Shown here piece after piece: positions 52,112-61,921 of a stretch of 61,984 nucleotides of DNA; positions within the stretch are counted from its first letter, which is position 1; each line of letters starts with the position of its first letter. The translations under genes and the position numbers were made by a program. Source of the DNA: Syntrophobacterales bacterium (GTDB lineage Bacteria; Desulfobacterota; Syntrophia; Syntrophales; UBA8958); NCBI GenBank assembly GCA_018056545.1, contig JAGPFL010000003.1, positions 1-61,984 of the forward strand. Direction: 5' to 3'. The notes below the pieces were generated by a model. It was not told the origin of the DNA. It did no database searches and was given only the letters and a program-made list of their open reading frames with translations.

Positions 52112-54391
52112 TTAAAGCTCGTTCCACAAGGCCAGCCGATATGCCGCCGTCCCCAGGATAAAGGACAATACGAGCATCAGAACCAATGACGCCGCGAACC
52201 ATCGCCAGTTCCCCATTTCCCGCCTCATAACCGCCACAGTGGCCGCACAGGGAACAAACAGCATGAGGACCACCAGGAAGGCCAGGGCCGAAGCGGGGGC
52301 CATGACGGTGGGCAGTACCTTCATCAGCCCTTCATCCCCGACCCCGTAAAGGACCCCCAGGGTGGCGACGGCGTTTTCCTTGGCCACGAAGCTCGTCACC
52401 AGGGCCGTCATCATCTTCCAGTCCAAGCCCAGCAGCCTTCCCCAAGGCTCGATAAACTGTCCAAAGGCCGCCAGAAAACTGTCCTCCACCCGACCGTGGG
52501 GGAAATATGAAAGCCCCCAGACCAGCACCGAAACCCCCAGGATCACCGTGCCCGCCCGCTTGATAAACGCGGCGGTGCGATTCCAGATTACCAGGGCGAT
52601 GGTCCGCAGGTCGGGTTTGTGATACAGGGGCAGTTCCATGATAAAGGGAAGGGGTTCCTCCTTGAGGAGGAACCGGTTGACGGTCATGCCCGTCAACCCC
52701 AATATCAGGATGTTGCCCGCCAGGAGGGACCAGGAGATCACGGCCGCCTGGGAGGCGAAAACCGCGGCGGTGACAAAGGTTAGCACCGCCAGCCGGGCGG
52801 TGCAGGGGATGAAAGGGGACAGAAAGATCGTCAGCAGACGCTCTTTTTTGGACTCCACGATCCGGGCCCCCAGGATCGCCGGCACATTGCAGCCCAAACC
52901 CAGACACATGGGGATGACGCTCTTGCCATGCAGGCCGATGACATGCATGAAACGGTCCATGACGAAGGCCGCCCGGGCCATGTAGCCCACGTCTTCCAGG
53001 AGGGCCAGGACGGCGAAGAAGATCACCAGAATGGGCAGAAAAGTCAGGACGGAACCGACGCCGCCGATGATTCCGTCAATGAGCAGGCCCTTCACCCAGG
53101 GGGCGTAGGGGTTGAGGAACGGCTCCACTTGCCGGGCCAGACCGCTCACCAGCCATTCCAGCCCTTTTTGCAGGGGATAGCCGACTTTGTAGGTCACCGC
53201 GAAGACACCGGCGAAAACCGCCAGCAAGATCGGAATCCCATAGAGGGGACGGGTCAGAAGGTGATCCAGGCGGTCCGTCATGACCACCTGCCCCATCCGG
53301 AAACGGGAGACGGCGGAACGGGTGGCGGCTTCGATCCAGTCATACCGGCCGCCCACCACGGCATGAAGGGAGTCCTCGTGTTGCACCAGAATACCCTGAA
53401 GGCGGTTCCAGGCTTCTGCGGGAAGCGCCGTCGCGATCTTTTTCGACACCTCGGCGTCGCCTTCCATGACTTTGGTGGCCAACCAGGAATGCAGGGGGTG
53501 TCCCGGCATATGTTCCGCAATGATCCTCTTGATCTGCCGATAAACATCCCGGTGATCGGCGGCAATCTCGGGGCGCCGGGGCTGATAGTCGAGCTCGCCG
53601 CCCGCCAGGGAAATGATGCGGTTGATAAGCTCCCTTATTCCCTGATTTTTCGCGGCCACCATCCCCACAACGGGAACGCCCAGGGCCCGCTCCAGGGCAT
53701 GGATGTCGATGCGGATGCCCTGTTTCTCCGCCACATCGATCATGTTGACGGCGACGATCACCGGCGGTCCGAGAAGCAGCAGCTCCGCCAGGAGATATAG
53801 ACTGCGTTCCAGGGCGGCGGCGTTGGCTAAAAGGACGATGACGTCAGGGCTGTCGTCCAGGATGAAGTCTCGGGCCACCCGCTCCTCTTCCGAAAAGGCC
53901 GTGAGGCTGTAAGTGCCGGGAAGATCCACGATACAGAGGTCTCCTTCCTGACAGACATAGGCCCCCTCTTTCTTTTCCACAGTTTTGCCCGGCCAGTTAC
54001 CCACATGCTGGGAAAGACCGGTGAGGATGTTGAACACCGTCGATTTTCCCACGTTGGGCTGACCGGCCAGGGCCACAAGGATTCGCTTCGGCGCCTCCGG
54101 GGCCTTCTCCTCCGGCGGCAGGGACTCGATCCGGTAAACGGCGATCTTCTCCGCTTCCCCGTGACCGAGGGCGATGCGCGTTTCTCCGACCTGCACCATG
54201 ATGAGTCCGCTGCTGTTGCGGAGCATGCGCAGCTTGGCATTCAGGGAGATCCCCAAGCCCGCCAGCCGGCCCGCCAGCTCCCGTCCCCCGGCCAGGGAAA
54301 CGACAATGCCCTCCTCACCCTCCGCCAATTCGACCAAAGCCAGGGTGGCACCGTTGGGCATCGCTTTTTCTTCCGTTGCCGTCTCCGTCAC
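52112..54391 (-). CDS. feoB: Ferrous iron transporter, FeoA-FeoB fusion
   Basis: A 759-residue Fe2+ transporter. Residues about 14-90 form a FeoA-type SH3-like domain (LVELAEGEEGIVVSLAGGRELAGRLAGLGISLNAKLRML). The G domain follows: GQPNVGKSTVFN near 112, NWPGKTVEKKEG, DLPGTYSL, and NMIDVAE. The C-terminal membrane half has FLPILVIFFAVLALLEDVGYMARAAFVMDRFMHVIGLHGKS and CNVPAI with the Cys-containing gate. The start is GTG at 54391; the Met ten codons later is an alternative. Fused FeoA is not rare in anaerobes. It has no adjacent Fur gene. Confidence 0.95.
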   Translation of the reverse strand: MTETATEEKAMPNGATLALVELAEGEEGIVVSLAGGRELAGRLAGLGISLNAKLRMLRNSSGLIMVQVGETRIALGHGEAEKIAVYRIESLPPEEKAPEAPKRILVALAGQPNVGKSTVFNILTGLSQHVGNWPGKTVEKKEGAYVCQEGDLCIVDLPGTYSLTAFSEEERVARDFILDDSPDVIVLLANAAALERSLYLLAELLLLGPPVIVAVNMIDVAEKQGIRIDIHALERALGVPVVGMVAAKNQGIRELINRIISLAGGELDYQPRRPEIAADHRDVYRQIKRIIAEHMPGHPLHSWLATKVMEGDAEVSKKIATALPAEAWNRLQGILVQHEDSLHAVVGGRYDWIEAATRSAVSRFRMGQVVMTDRLDHLLTRPLYGIPILLAVFAGVFAVTYKVGYPLQKGLEWLVSGLARQVEPFLNPYAPWVKGLLIDGIIGGVGSVLTFLPILVIFFAVLALLEDVGYMARAAFVMDRFMHVIGLHGKSVIPMCLGLGCNVPAILGARIVESKKERLLTIFLSPFIPCTARLAVLTFVTAAVFASQAAVISWSLLAGNILILGLTGMTVNRFLLKEEPLPFIMELPLYHKPDLRTIALVIWNRTAAFIKRAGTVILGVSVLVWGLSYFPHGRVEDSFLAAFGQFIEPWGRLLGLDWKMMTALVTSFVAKENAVATLGVLYGVGDEGLMKVLPTVMAPASALAFLVVLMLFVPCAATVAVMRREMGNWRWFAASLVLMLVLSFILGTAAYRLALWNEL

Positions 54392-54521
54392 GTTATTTAT
54401 CTCTTTTTCCGACGCCGCCGACCCGACGCCGCTTTTTGTTATCCCCAGAGGTTATCGTTTCTTTAATGATGACCGGGCGTGATGTCAATGGCCGCGATTC
54501 ACAAAACGTCCGGGAAGAGAC

Positions 54522-55205
54522 TCACCGCCACAGCGCCGCCCCCTCGTTTTTCAGCCAGCGCCGCCGCTGACGGTAATCCGGGCAGTACTTTTCCACCAGG
54601 GCCCAGAAGCGCGGGGAATGATTCTTTTCCCGGATATGGGCGAGTTCATGGATGACGACGTAATCGATGACGGGCGGCGGAACCATCATGAGGCGCCAGG
54701 AAAAGGCCAGCCGATCATCGGCGGAACATGATCCCCACCGGGAGCGGGCCTTGGTGATCCGCACCGACCGGGGGGTGCAGCCGCAAAGACCGGACAAGAA
54801 ATTCACCCGGACGGGCAGAAAGGCGGCTGCCGCCCGTCCGTACCAATCCCGGAGCCGGCTCTTTCCCGACGCAGCAGCCTCCGGCGCCAGCAGGAAACGT
54901 CCCCCGTCAAAGGCAAGACCCGCCTGGCCGCTATCGGCATCGTTCATGACCACCGGACAGGATTTCCCGAAAAAGATGATCCGGTCCCCCGCCGCCAGGG
55001 CCTCGCCCCGCTCGGGTTCCCGGACGGAGTCCAGAAAATCCAGCTTGCGGCGTATCCATTCCCGCTTGCGGTTGAAAAAGCTGTCGATCTCCACCTGGGG
55101 AACATGGCGGGGGGCCTGGATGACGATGCGCCCCCCCTGTCTTACCGAGAGAGAGAGCGTCTTTTTGCGTTTGCCGCTACGGATCAGTTCATATCTCAGG
55201 TTCAT
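54522..55205 (-). CDS. YgjP/M48-like metallopeptidase
   Basis: A 227-residue protein of the DUF45/YgjP zinc-metallopeptidase family. The zinc motif is HELAHIREKNHSPRFW, an HExxH with a further His/Glu region. SRWGSCSADDRLAFSWRLMMVPPPVIDYVVIHELAH is the diagnostic core, and the C-terminus is basic (YRQRRRWLKNEG). The role is unknown; it has no signal peptide. It is transcribed away from the cupin gene across a roughly 290-base leader region. Confidence 0.9.
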   Translation of the reverse strand: MNLRYELIRSGKRKKTLSLSVRQGGRIVIQAPRHVPQVEIDSFFNRKREWIRRKLDFLDSVREPERGEALAAGDRIIFFGKSCPVVMNDADSGQAGLAFDGGRFLLAPEAAASGKSRLRDWYGRAAAAFLPVRVNFLSGLCGCTPRSVRITKARSRWGSCSADDRLAFSWRLMMVPPPVIDYVVIHELAHIREKNHSPRFWALVEKYCPDYRQRRRWLKNEGAALWR

Positions 55206-55496
55206 GTGATCAAAGCATATTGCCTTTTAAGAACGCCGTCAAGACAAAGGATAACAGACAAGAAATGAATTAAGCCGCCATATAGGCTCCGGCAATGCCG
55301 ACGAGCGGCGGCTATGCAAAGTCTGCCCCTTGTGCTAAGAGAAGGGTCACGAAAAGCTGCGGAAGGTTGGTTTGTAGGTCCTGCCGAAAGAGAAATAAAC
55401 GTGGGAACGTTCTCGAGGAGGTAGGCAAATCTACCGGCAGCGAAAAGCTTCCTGGCGGTGGCACGATATTTTAATATTTTCGGGGAGGAAAGAGTC
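55206..55496. other. Structured leader region upstream of the cupin gene
   Basis: About 290 bases with no ORF. On the plus strand, CGAAAAGCT occurs at 55350-55358 and again at 55441-55449, each after a GCAAA (55316-55320 and 55425-55429). GGTAG/CTACC (55420-55435) and CTGCCG/CGGCAG (55381-55386 and 55435-55440) can pair. The layout recalls a regulatory RNA such as a riboswitch, but it does not match a class I can name with confidence. Confidence 0.35.
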
Positions 55497-55838
55497 ATGG
55501 AAACGGATCATCGCCCCTGGGGCTGCTACGAGGTTCTGGCCGACGCCGCGGATCACAAGGTCAAGCGCATCACCGTCCACCCGGACCGGCGCCTGAGTCT
55601 TCAGCGCCACCGCCGTCGCTCCGAACACTGGTATGTCATCCGGGGGCAGGCCCTGGTCACCGTTGCCGGGAGGGAAATCCCCCTGGCCCCCGGCCAGGGG
55701 GTGGACATCCCTGCCGGCGCCGAACATCGCATGGCCAACCGGGGACGGGATAATGTCGTGTTCATTGAGGTACAGACGGGAGAATATTTCGGCGAAGACG
55801 ATATCGAAAGGATCGCCGACGATTTCGGCCGGGTCTGA
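55497..55838 (+). CDS. Cupin, mannose-6-phosphate isomerase type II-like
   Basis: A 113-residue single cupin domain like the C-terminal domain of bifunctional mannose-6-phosphate isomerase/GDP-mannose pyrophosphorylase. Key features are PWGCYEVL, the metal-binding QRHRRRSEHWYVIRGQALVTV, PLAPGQGVDIPAGAEHRMAN, and FIEVQTGEYFGEDDIERIADDFGR. It would act in GDP-mannose supply or a related sugar isomerisation. The ATG at 55497 has GGGGAGG eight bases upstream. It is convergent with the MBL gene, only four bases away. Confidence 0.88.
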   Translation: METDHRPWGCYEVLADAADHKVKRITVHPDRRLSLQRHRRRSEHWYVIRGQALVTVAGREIPLAPGQGVDIPAGAEHRMANRGRDNVVFIEVQTGEYFGEDDIERIADDFGRV

Positions 55839-55841
55839 ATT

Positions 55842-56675
55842 TCAGAGAACGATTTCCATGTCCCGGTAAACGGCACAGCAGTCCAGCGATCCCTTTGCGG
55901 CCCGGATCATCTCGATACCGTCAGCCAGGATTCCATCGACGCCCTCATCGGTCCGCTCCTGATTGTGGTGAAAGAGACCCAGGGTTTTAACCCCGGCCGC
56001 CATCGCCAGACGGACTGCGTCGCTATAAGTGGAATGACCCCAGGTCTGCTTGTAGTCGTCGTCCCGGAATTCGGCGTCATGGATGAGGAGGTCGGCATCC
56101 GCGGCAAAGCGGACGTAATCGTCGAACTTCATACCACCGGGATGGACATAGGACAATTCGTTGTCCGTGAGAAATACGAAGGCTTTTCCATCCTCTTCGA
56201 AGCGATAGCCCATGCCCTGATTAGGATGGCTCAGGGGGAAGGAGGTTATGGTCATGTCGCCGATGGTAAAGCGGTCCCCGCAGGTCTGGTGGTAGGAAAT
56301 ATCGCAGCGGACGTTCTGGTACTCGATGGGGAAGTGAGGCGCCGTCATGACTTGAGCAATGAGATCCTTCACGGAAATCTGGGCGAACGGGCAGCCGTAC
56401 ATACCGATAGTAATCCCCTGGAAATAGATGGGCTTGAAAAAGGGAAACCCCAGGAGATGATCCCAATGGGCGTGGGTGAAAAACATGTTGTAATCGCGAC
56501 GCCCCTCGGCCAGGAGGCGGTTGCCGAGGCGACGGATTCCTGAGCCGGCATCGAGAATGATAATTTCGTCTTTCCCGGTCCGGATTTCCAGACACGTGGT
56601 GTCGCCCCCGTATTTGAGGTATTCCGGTCCCGATACGGGGATGGAACCCCGCGCCCCCCAGCAGCGTATGATCAT
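55842..56675 (-). CDS. MBL-fold metallo-hydrolase (PDE/RNase Z-like)
   Basis: A 277-residue metallo-beta-lactamase-fold protein. It begins with IIRCWGARGSIPVSGPEYLKYGGDTTCLEI, typical of phosphodiesterase-like relatives of RNase Z, and has FTHAHWDHLLGF (HxHxDH), LSHPNQGMGY and HDAEF as later ligand positions. The substrate could be a cyclic nucleotide or a small phosphodiester; I cannot decide. It shares its 5' control region with copZ (divergent). Confidence 0.85.
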   Translation of the reverse strand: MIIRCWGARGSIPVSGPEYLKYGGDTTCLEIRTGKDEIIILDAGSGIRRLGNRLLAEGRRDYNMFFTHAHWDHLLGFPFFKPIYFQGITIGMYGCPFAQISVKDLIAQVMTAPHFPIEYQNVRCDISYHQTCGDRFTIGDMTITSFPLSHPNQGMGYRFEEDGKAFVFLTDNELSYVHPGGMKFDDYVRFAADADLLIHDAEFRDDDYKQTWGHSTYSDAVRLAMAAGVKTLGLFHHNQERTDEGVDGILADGIEMIRAAKGSLDCCAVYRDMEIVL

Positions 56676-56724
56676 GGCTCACCCTTTATCGAAGATGGTT
56701 ACTTATAATTATCAATACCCTCTC

Positions 56725-56752
56725 TTGTCAAGCTGTAATTCATGTGTATATT
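56725..56752 (+). promoter_or_regulatory. Promoter for copZ-copA
   Basis: TTGTCA and TATATT lie 16 bases apart, with copZ starting about 60 bases downstream. The region is AT-rich against its surroundings. Confidence 0.55.
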
Positions 56753-56809
56753 GGCTATTATTGTTGTTTTCGCAAGGCCGCGAATATTATCGTCAGGAGA
56801 CAAGATCAT

Positions 56810-57010
56810 ATGGCAACAACGATCAAGATTGAGGGGATGTCCTGCGGACACTGCGTCATGGCGGTGACCAAGGCCCTGTCCGGGGTGGCGGGGGTGAAAA
56901 ACGTCAGGGTGAGTCTGGAAAGAGGCGAAGCCACCTTCGACGAGGAGACGCCTGTTCCCCGGGAAATGCTCCGCCAAGCCGTACGCAGGGCCGGATACGA
57001 AACGCCTTAA
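56810..57010 (+). CDS. copZ: Copper chaperone CopZ-like heavy-metal-associated protein
   Basis: A 66-residue single HMA domain with the metal-binding motif GMSCGHC in KIEGMSCGHCVMAVTKAL and the usual VKNVRVSLERGEATF strand. It should carry Cu(I) to the ATPase encoded downstream. The ATG at 56810 has AGGAGA nine bases upstream. A gap of about 150 bases separates it from copA, so they may be one operon. Confidence 0.9.
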   Translation: MATTIKIEGMSCGHCVMAVTKALSGVAGVKNVRVSLERGEATFDEETPVPREMLRQAVRRAGYETP

Positions 57011-57157
57011 AGGGCGGCACGGCACGACGGAATCGACGGCGGCAGTCAACAAGACCGCAGTGGGGCAATGACCTCCCCTTTTTGAGCCGCCGGAAGGGAA
57101 CAGGAGTGTGCCCTTGGTTTCCCTTGTGTAACTTGCCGTTTTTCTTTTTGAAACACG

Positions 57158-59491
57158 ATGTGGGCACGACCCGGCAGCGGCCGGCATTTGAAAAGCATGC
57201 AAAATATCTCCGGTCATAACTCCCGGAGGACGGCAGTCCCCGGGGAGACGTTGCAGGAAACGACGGTCTCCGTGGGGGGAATGACCTGTGCGGCCTGTGT
57301 GCGCCGTGTCGAGAGGAGCTTGCAGTCCCTGGACGGCGTGGAGGAGGCGGCCGTGAACCTTGCCACGGGCCGGGCGACCCTCCGCCACCATCCCGAATGG
57401 GCGGGCCTGGATGCGGTGGGAGCGGCGATCACCGAGGCGGGATACGATTATCTGGGTGTTCCGGAGGAGTTCCGGGCCGACCCCCTCGCTGCGGCCAGGG
57501 CGGAGGAGATCCGGGACCTGAAGCTCCGGTTTACCGTGGGCATGGCCTTGAGCATCGTGATCTTTTTCGGCTCCATGCACCACTGGTTCCCCCTGCTGGC
57601 GGATCTGCCGCGGCAGCCCCTGCTGACGGCCATGTTCCTGCTGACGACACCGGTCGTCTTTTGGGTGGGCAGCCGTTTTTTCATCGGGGCCATCAAGGCC
57701 GTCCGGCAGAAAACCACCGACATGAACACCCTGGTCGCCGTCGGCGCCTTTGCGGCCTATGCCTACTCCGTCCTGGCCACCTTCCTTCCCGGCATTTTCA
57801 CCTCTTCGGGCCTCATGCCCCACGTTTACTACGACGGCGCGGCCCTGATCGTCACCCTCATCATCCTGGGCCGGCTGCTCGAAGCACAGGCCAAGGGGAA
57901 AACCTCCGCCGCCATCCAGCGGCTCATGGGACTGCGGCCGAAGACCGCCCGGGTGATCCGCAACGGGGAAGAGCGGGATCTTCCCATCGAGGGCATCATC
58001 CGTGGGGATCTCCTCCTGGTCCGCCCCGGGGAAAAGATCCCCACGGACGGGATTGTCGCTTCCGGAAAGTCGAGTGTGGACGAATCCATGCTCACCGGGG
58101 AAAGCCTACCGGTCCCCAAGGAACCGGGCGCCGCCGTCTATGCGGGAACGCTCAACAAAAGCGGTGCCTTCACCTTTACGGCCACCAACATTGGGGCGGA
58201 AACGGCCCTGGCCCGGATCGTCGCCCTGGTGGAACAGGCCCAGGGTTCCAAGGCCCCGATCCAGCGCCTTGCCGACCGGGTGGCGGCGGTCTTTGTCCCC
58301 GTGGTGTTCGTAATCGGCCTGGGGACCTTCGTCGTCTGGTATTTTTTCGTTCCCGACGGCAGTTTCAGCCGGGCACTGCTGAATTTCGTTTCCGTCCTGG
58401 TGATCGCCTGTCCCTGCGCCCTCGGCCTCGCCACCCCCACCGCCGTCATGGTGGGCACCGGTCTCGGGGCGGAACGGGGCATCCTCATCAAGGGCGGGGA
58501 AGCCCTGGAAAAGGCCTATCAGCTCACGATGGTGGTCTTCGACAAGACCGGAACCCTCACCCGGGGGGAACCACAGGTCACGGACATCCTGACCGCGCCG
58601 GGGATATCGGAAAAGGAGTTGCTCAAGGTCGCCCTGGCCATCGAAGCGACCTCCGAACATCCCCTCGGCGCCGCCATTGTGCAGGCGGGGAAGGCCCGCG
58701 GTTTGAAACCGGAAGCGGCTGAGGTGACCGATTTTTCGGCCGTGGCCGGTCTGGGGGCTGAGGCCCGTATCGCCGGGCGGACCTGCCTCCTGGGCAACCG
58801 CCGTTATCTGGAAGACGCCGGTCTGCCGGTGCATTTCTGGGACAAGGAGGCGGAACACCTGGCCGCAGCCGGGAAAACCGGCGTTTATATCTCCCGGGGT
58901 CAGGAAATCATCGGTCTCCTCGGCCTGTCCGACGTCCCCAGGGAATCCGCCGCCGAGGCCGTGGCCACCTTGAAAAAGATGGGGCTAAAGGTCGCCATGA
59001 TCACCGGTGACCATGTCCGGACAGCCCAGGCGGTGGGCGCGGCGCTGCGGATCGATACGGTGCTGGCGGAGATCCTTCCTGGAGAAAAAGCATCAGAAAT
59101 CAGAAGGTTACAACAGGGAGGGGAGGTCGTGGCCATGGTGGGAGACGGCATCAACGACGCCCCGGCCCTGGCGGCGGCCGATATCGGCATCGCCATCGGG
59201 ACGGGGACCGACGTGGCCATGGAGGCCGGTGATATGACCCTGATGCGGGAGGACCTCCGGGCCGTGCCGGCGGCCATCCGTCTTTCTCATCAAACCATGA
59301 AGGTGATCCGCCAGAATCTATTCTGGGCCTTCATTTACAATATCATCGGCATCCCGGTGGCCGCCGGGGTTCTCTATCCCTTCGGCGGCATCCTCCTCAA
59401 CCCGGAATTCGCCGCCGCCGCCATGGCCCTGAGTTCCGTCTCCGTCGTGGGCAATTCCCTGCGCCTCCGCCGGGCAAACATACATGCCTGA
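57158..59491 (+). CDS. copA: Copper-translocating P-type ATPase
   Basis: Exports Cu(I) using ATP. One N-terminal HMA domain with GMTCAAC (C44, C47) precedes eight membrane segments. The transmembrane copper site CPC is at 418-420 ([17 protein letters not shown]), the phosphorylated Asp is 462 in DKTGTLT, and [26 protein letters not shown] is the hinge motif. The 777 residues are full length, though the first 25 may be extra: ATG at 57197 is an alternative start. Together with copZ, a normal copper efflux unit; no CsoR or CueR regulator is adjacent. Confidence 0.94.
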   Translation: MWARPGSGRHLKSMQNISGHNSRRTAVPGETLQETTVSVGGMTCAACVRRVERSLQSLDGVEEAAVNLATGRATLRHHPEWAGLDAVGAAITEAGYDYLGVPEEFRADPLAAARAEEIRDLKLRFTVGMALSIVIFFGSMHHWFPLLADLPRQPLLTAMFLLTTPVVFWVGSRFFIGAIKAVRQKTTDMNTLVAVGAFAAYAYSVLATFLPGIFTSSGLMPHVYYDGAALIVTLIILGRLLEAQAKGKTSAAIQRLMGLRPKTARVIRNGEERDLPIEGIIRGDLLLVRPGEKIPTDGIVASGKSSVDESMLTGESLPVPKEPGAAVYAGTLNKSGAFTFTATNIGAETALARIVALVEQAQGSKAPIQRLADRVAAVFVPVVFVIGLGTFVVWYFFVPDGSFSRALLNFVSVLVIACPCALGLATPTAVMVGTGLGAERGILIKGGEALEKAYQLTMVVFDKTGTLTRGEPQVTDILTAPGISEKELLKVALAIEATSEHPLGAAIVQAGKARGLKPEAAEVTDFSAVAGLGAEARIAGRTCLLGNRRYLEDAGLPVHFWDKEAEHLAAAGKTGVYISRGQEIIGLLGLSDVPRESAAEAVATLKKMGLKVAMITGDHVRTAQAVGAALRIDTVLAEILPGEKASEIRRLQQGGEVVAMVGDGINDAPALAAADIGIAIGTGTDVAMEAGDMTLMREDLRAVPAAIRLSHQTMKVIRQNLFWAFIYNIIGIPVAAGVLYPFGGILLNPEFAAAAMALSSVSVVGNSLRLRRANIHA

Positions 59492-59671
59492 CCAAAAATG
59501 GAGCGTCAACATTGCATAATCATAGGAAAAAGGTTCCCAAGCGTCGAAGTCATTTTTCAAAGTTGACGGAGTGTTTGCCGGGCCTATCTTTTTCGGTGAA
59601 TTTTTTTGGTAACCCTTGCGACGATGAACCAAATGTATGCCGCCAGGCGGTCATGTCACAAAAATCGCGCC

Positions 59672-60190
59672 TTATGGCAGTATTTTCCATCCCTCCGTCC
59701 CCCGGCAGAGGGAAAATTCTTCCCTTGTCGTCCGCAGGGGCTTATTGTCCCCCTCATATTTTTCGGCAAAGGCGCTAAGACGTCGGCAGACATGGATGAA
59801 GGAGTCCATGGGGGAATCGGGAATAGCGGCGGGATCCAGCCTTTGAAACATATCGCGGAGCATCAGGGAAAAATCCGGAGCCGTCACCATAACCGTAACG
59901 GTGGCCCGCTCCCCCCGTACGTCTTCCGCCGCCATGACAAAAGAGACATAGCGCCCGATCATCCCGGCCAGCAGACCATTGCCCAGGGAGTAGGCCGCGG
60001 CGAATTCCGCCGGAGTCCTGCCCGCTCTGGCGGCCGCCGCCAGATAGCCATAGGCCTCCTCGGTACGGCCGCCGCGGAGGGCACCCAGGTAGTTTATGAC
60101 CACTTCTCCCGGCGTCAGGCGCTTCCCGCGCCGCACCAACAAAAGCGTAACCACGGCGATCGTCAAGAGGATGGCGACAAACACGAACAT
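59672..60190 (-). CDS. Small membrane-anchored protein, NTF2-like (unrecognised)
   Basis: A 172-residue protein with a short N-terminal membrane anchor (about residues 2-19) and a soluble domain of helices and strands (VVINYLGALRGGRTEEAYGYLA, then YVSFVMAAEDVRGERATVTVMVTAPDF), which resembles the NTF2/DUF4878 type of small periplasmic domains. No catalytic residues can be pointed out. It stands alone on the minus strand before the restriction-modification genes. Function unknown. Confidence 0.6.
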   Translation of the reverse strand: MFVFVAILLTIAVVTLLLVRRGKRLTPGEVVINYLGALRGGRTEEAYGYLAAAARAGRTPAEFAAAYSLGNGLLAGMIGRYVSFVMAAEDVRGERATVTVMVTAPDFSLMLRDMFQRLDPAAIPDSPMDSFIHVCRRLSAFAEKYEGDNKPLRTTREEFSLCRGTEGWKILP

Positions 60191-60338
60191 AATGCCTGCC
60201 TTATTACCGCAAATGCTTCCTCACCGCCAGTGCCAATTAGTTATGCTATCCGTTTAAAAATCCATATTTACCCTTGACCATCCGTATTTTTTTGTCCATA
60301 GTGGGGCCGCTTGCCAAAGTCATCGGCAAAAGGTTGGA

Positions 60339-61073
60339 ATGTTAATGTTCGAGAATCTCCGACATAAGAATTTTAATATCCTTACCCTTCATCATGCCGC
60401 AGCTATTCTTCGTCACGATTTGACCGGCGCAGTCGAAGAAATAGAAGAAGTTCTGTCCGAAATAACCATTCCCGTAGAAGAACTTGTCCGGGGCGGCGGC
60501 GGCGAAGGTCAGATGACTCAAAGACTGCGAAACTCTCTTGCCAAACGCGGCTGGAAAAAACACAAATTCGAGGTGAAAAAAGTCATCGACGGGAAAGAAC
60601 GGGAATCCGTCTCGCATGAAATTGATCATGTAAAAAAATTCCCCGGGGGCACGTTTGCACTGGAAATCGAATGGAACAACAAGGATCCTTTCTATGATCG
60701 GGATCTCGAAAATTTCAAGCGTTTGCATGGAGACGGCGCCATATCTGTGGGCGGCATTATAACTCGCGGGAAAAGTCTTCATGCTTCATTAAAGGATCTC
60801 CTGGAAGAATTTGCCCTTTCAAGAGGCATATCTTCCATCGAACAGCTTGCCGGTTATAATTATCAGCCAACGGCGCGGCAGAAACAGCTTATACAAAATG
60901 CCGTACAGCGCTTTGGAAGCTTTGCGAAAGGGTGGTCGCACACCTTTGTGAACGATAAATTTGGAGAAGCCACGACGCACTGGGAAAAACTCGAGGAAAG
61001 AGTACAACGTGGCGTCGGAAATCCGTGTCCTCTGCTTTTAATCGGCATACCCAAAGAGGCAGTGCTGTTATAG
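60339..61073 (+). CDS. BglII/BstYI-type restriction endonuclease
   Basis: A 244-residue protein of the BglII family (R-type enzymes that cut around GATC-containing sites). The likely catalytic residues are D96 in SHEIDHVKKF and E109 and E111 in FALEIEWNNKD, the PD-(D/E)xK-like core. DPFYDRDLENFKRLHGDGAISVGGIITRGKSL is a conserved recognition block. AT-richer than most of the window and paired with a methyltransferase gene 11 bases downstream. The exact recognition sequence cannot be deduced, although BglII relatives cut AGATCT or RGATCY. Confidence 0.85.
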   Translation: MLMFENLRHKNFNILTLHHAAAILRHDLTGAVEEIEEVLSEITIPVEELVRGGGGEGQMTQRLRNSLAKRGWKKHKFEVKKVIDGKERESVSHEIDHVKKFPGGTFALEIEWNNKDPFYDRDLENFKRLHGDGAISVGGIITRGKSLHASLKDLLEEFALSRGISSIEQLAGYNYQPTARQKQLIQNAVQRFGSFAKGWSHTFVNDKFGEATTHWEKLEERVQRGVGNPCPLLLIGIPKEAVLL

Positions 61074-61084
61074 GAGCTCTCTAT

Positions 61085-61801
61085 ATGAGTAAGATCATCA
61101 ACATCGCCGAACCTAATCCTTCCCAGGATCTTCTCGCCAAGGTCAGGGGCCCTTATTCGACTATTTTAGCCGACCCGCCGTGGCAATTCCAAAACCGAAC
61201 CGGCAAGGTCGCTCCTGAACATCGCCGGTTGCTTCGTTATCCGACCATGGAGTTAAAAGAGATAATGGAATTGCCCGTATCAAGTCTTGCCGCCGCCAAA
61301 TCGCACCTTTACTTATGGGTTCCGAATGCCCTTTTGCTGGAGGGTATGAAGGTCATGGCATCCTGGGGTTTTACCTACAAAACGAACATCGTTTGGTACA
61401 AGATCAGAAAAGATGGTGGCCCCGATGGGCGCGGCGTAGGCTTTTATTTTCGTAATGTCACGGAATTGGTTCTATTCGGAATTCGAGGAAACATGAGAAC
61501 CCTCGCTCCAGGCCGGACCCAGGTAAATCTCTTTGCCACCCGGAAGCGAGAACATTCCCGAAAACCGGATGAAATTTACGACCTTATCGAGGCTTGCTCT
61601 CCCGGGCCCTACCTGGAGCTTTTTGCCCGTTTTCGTTGTCCTGGATGGGATCAATGGGGAAATGAAGATGTGGAAGAAAATTCCCATTACGGTATAGCCC
61701 GCCGGAAGGGTCAAGGTTACCATGATCGGCAGTTGCGCCTCTTGGAAACCACGGCAAGATATGACAAGCTTGGTGAATCCTCCGTTGTCCAGAAACGATG
61801 A
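61085..61801 (+). CDS. MT-A70-type DNA methyltransferase
   Basis: A 238-residue N6-adenine methyltransferase with the DPPW catalytic motif at residues 30-33 (ILADPPWQF), then HLYLWVPNALLLEGMKVM and FRNVTELVLFGIRG, followed by REHSRKPDEIYDLIEACSPGPYLELFARF, the family's late SAM-binding segment. Near its start the AGGAG site and ATG at 61085 are consistent. It should protect the host from the endonuclease next to it. An MT-A70 partner for a BglII-type enzyme is not the commonest combination. Confidence 0.9.
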   Translation: MSKIINIAEPNPSQDLLAKVRGPYSTILADPPWQFQNRTGKVAPEHRRLLRYPTMELKEIMELPVSSLAAAKSHLYLWVPNALLLEGMKVMASWGFTYKTNIVWYKIRKDGGPDGRGVGFYFRNVTELVLFGIRGNMRTLAPGRTQVNLFATRKREHSRKPDEIYDLIEACSPGPYLELFARFRCPGWDQWGNEDVEENSHYGIARRKGQGYHDRQLRLLETTARYDKLGESSVVQKR

Positions 61802-61921
61802 CCGTCAATTTGTACTTGATAAAAGCGGACGGATAACTTGGGTCCCGGAGCTTTTTATATACATAGCGTCTTAAATAATTGCGCATAATTGGTGTAAAGT
61901 TTGATTAGGCACTTTCCATTG

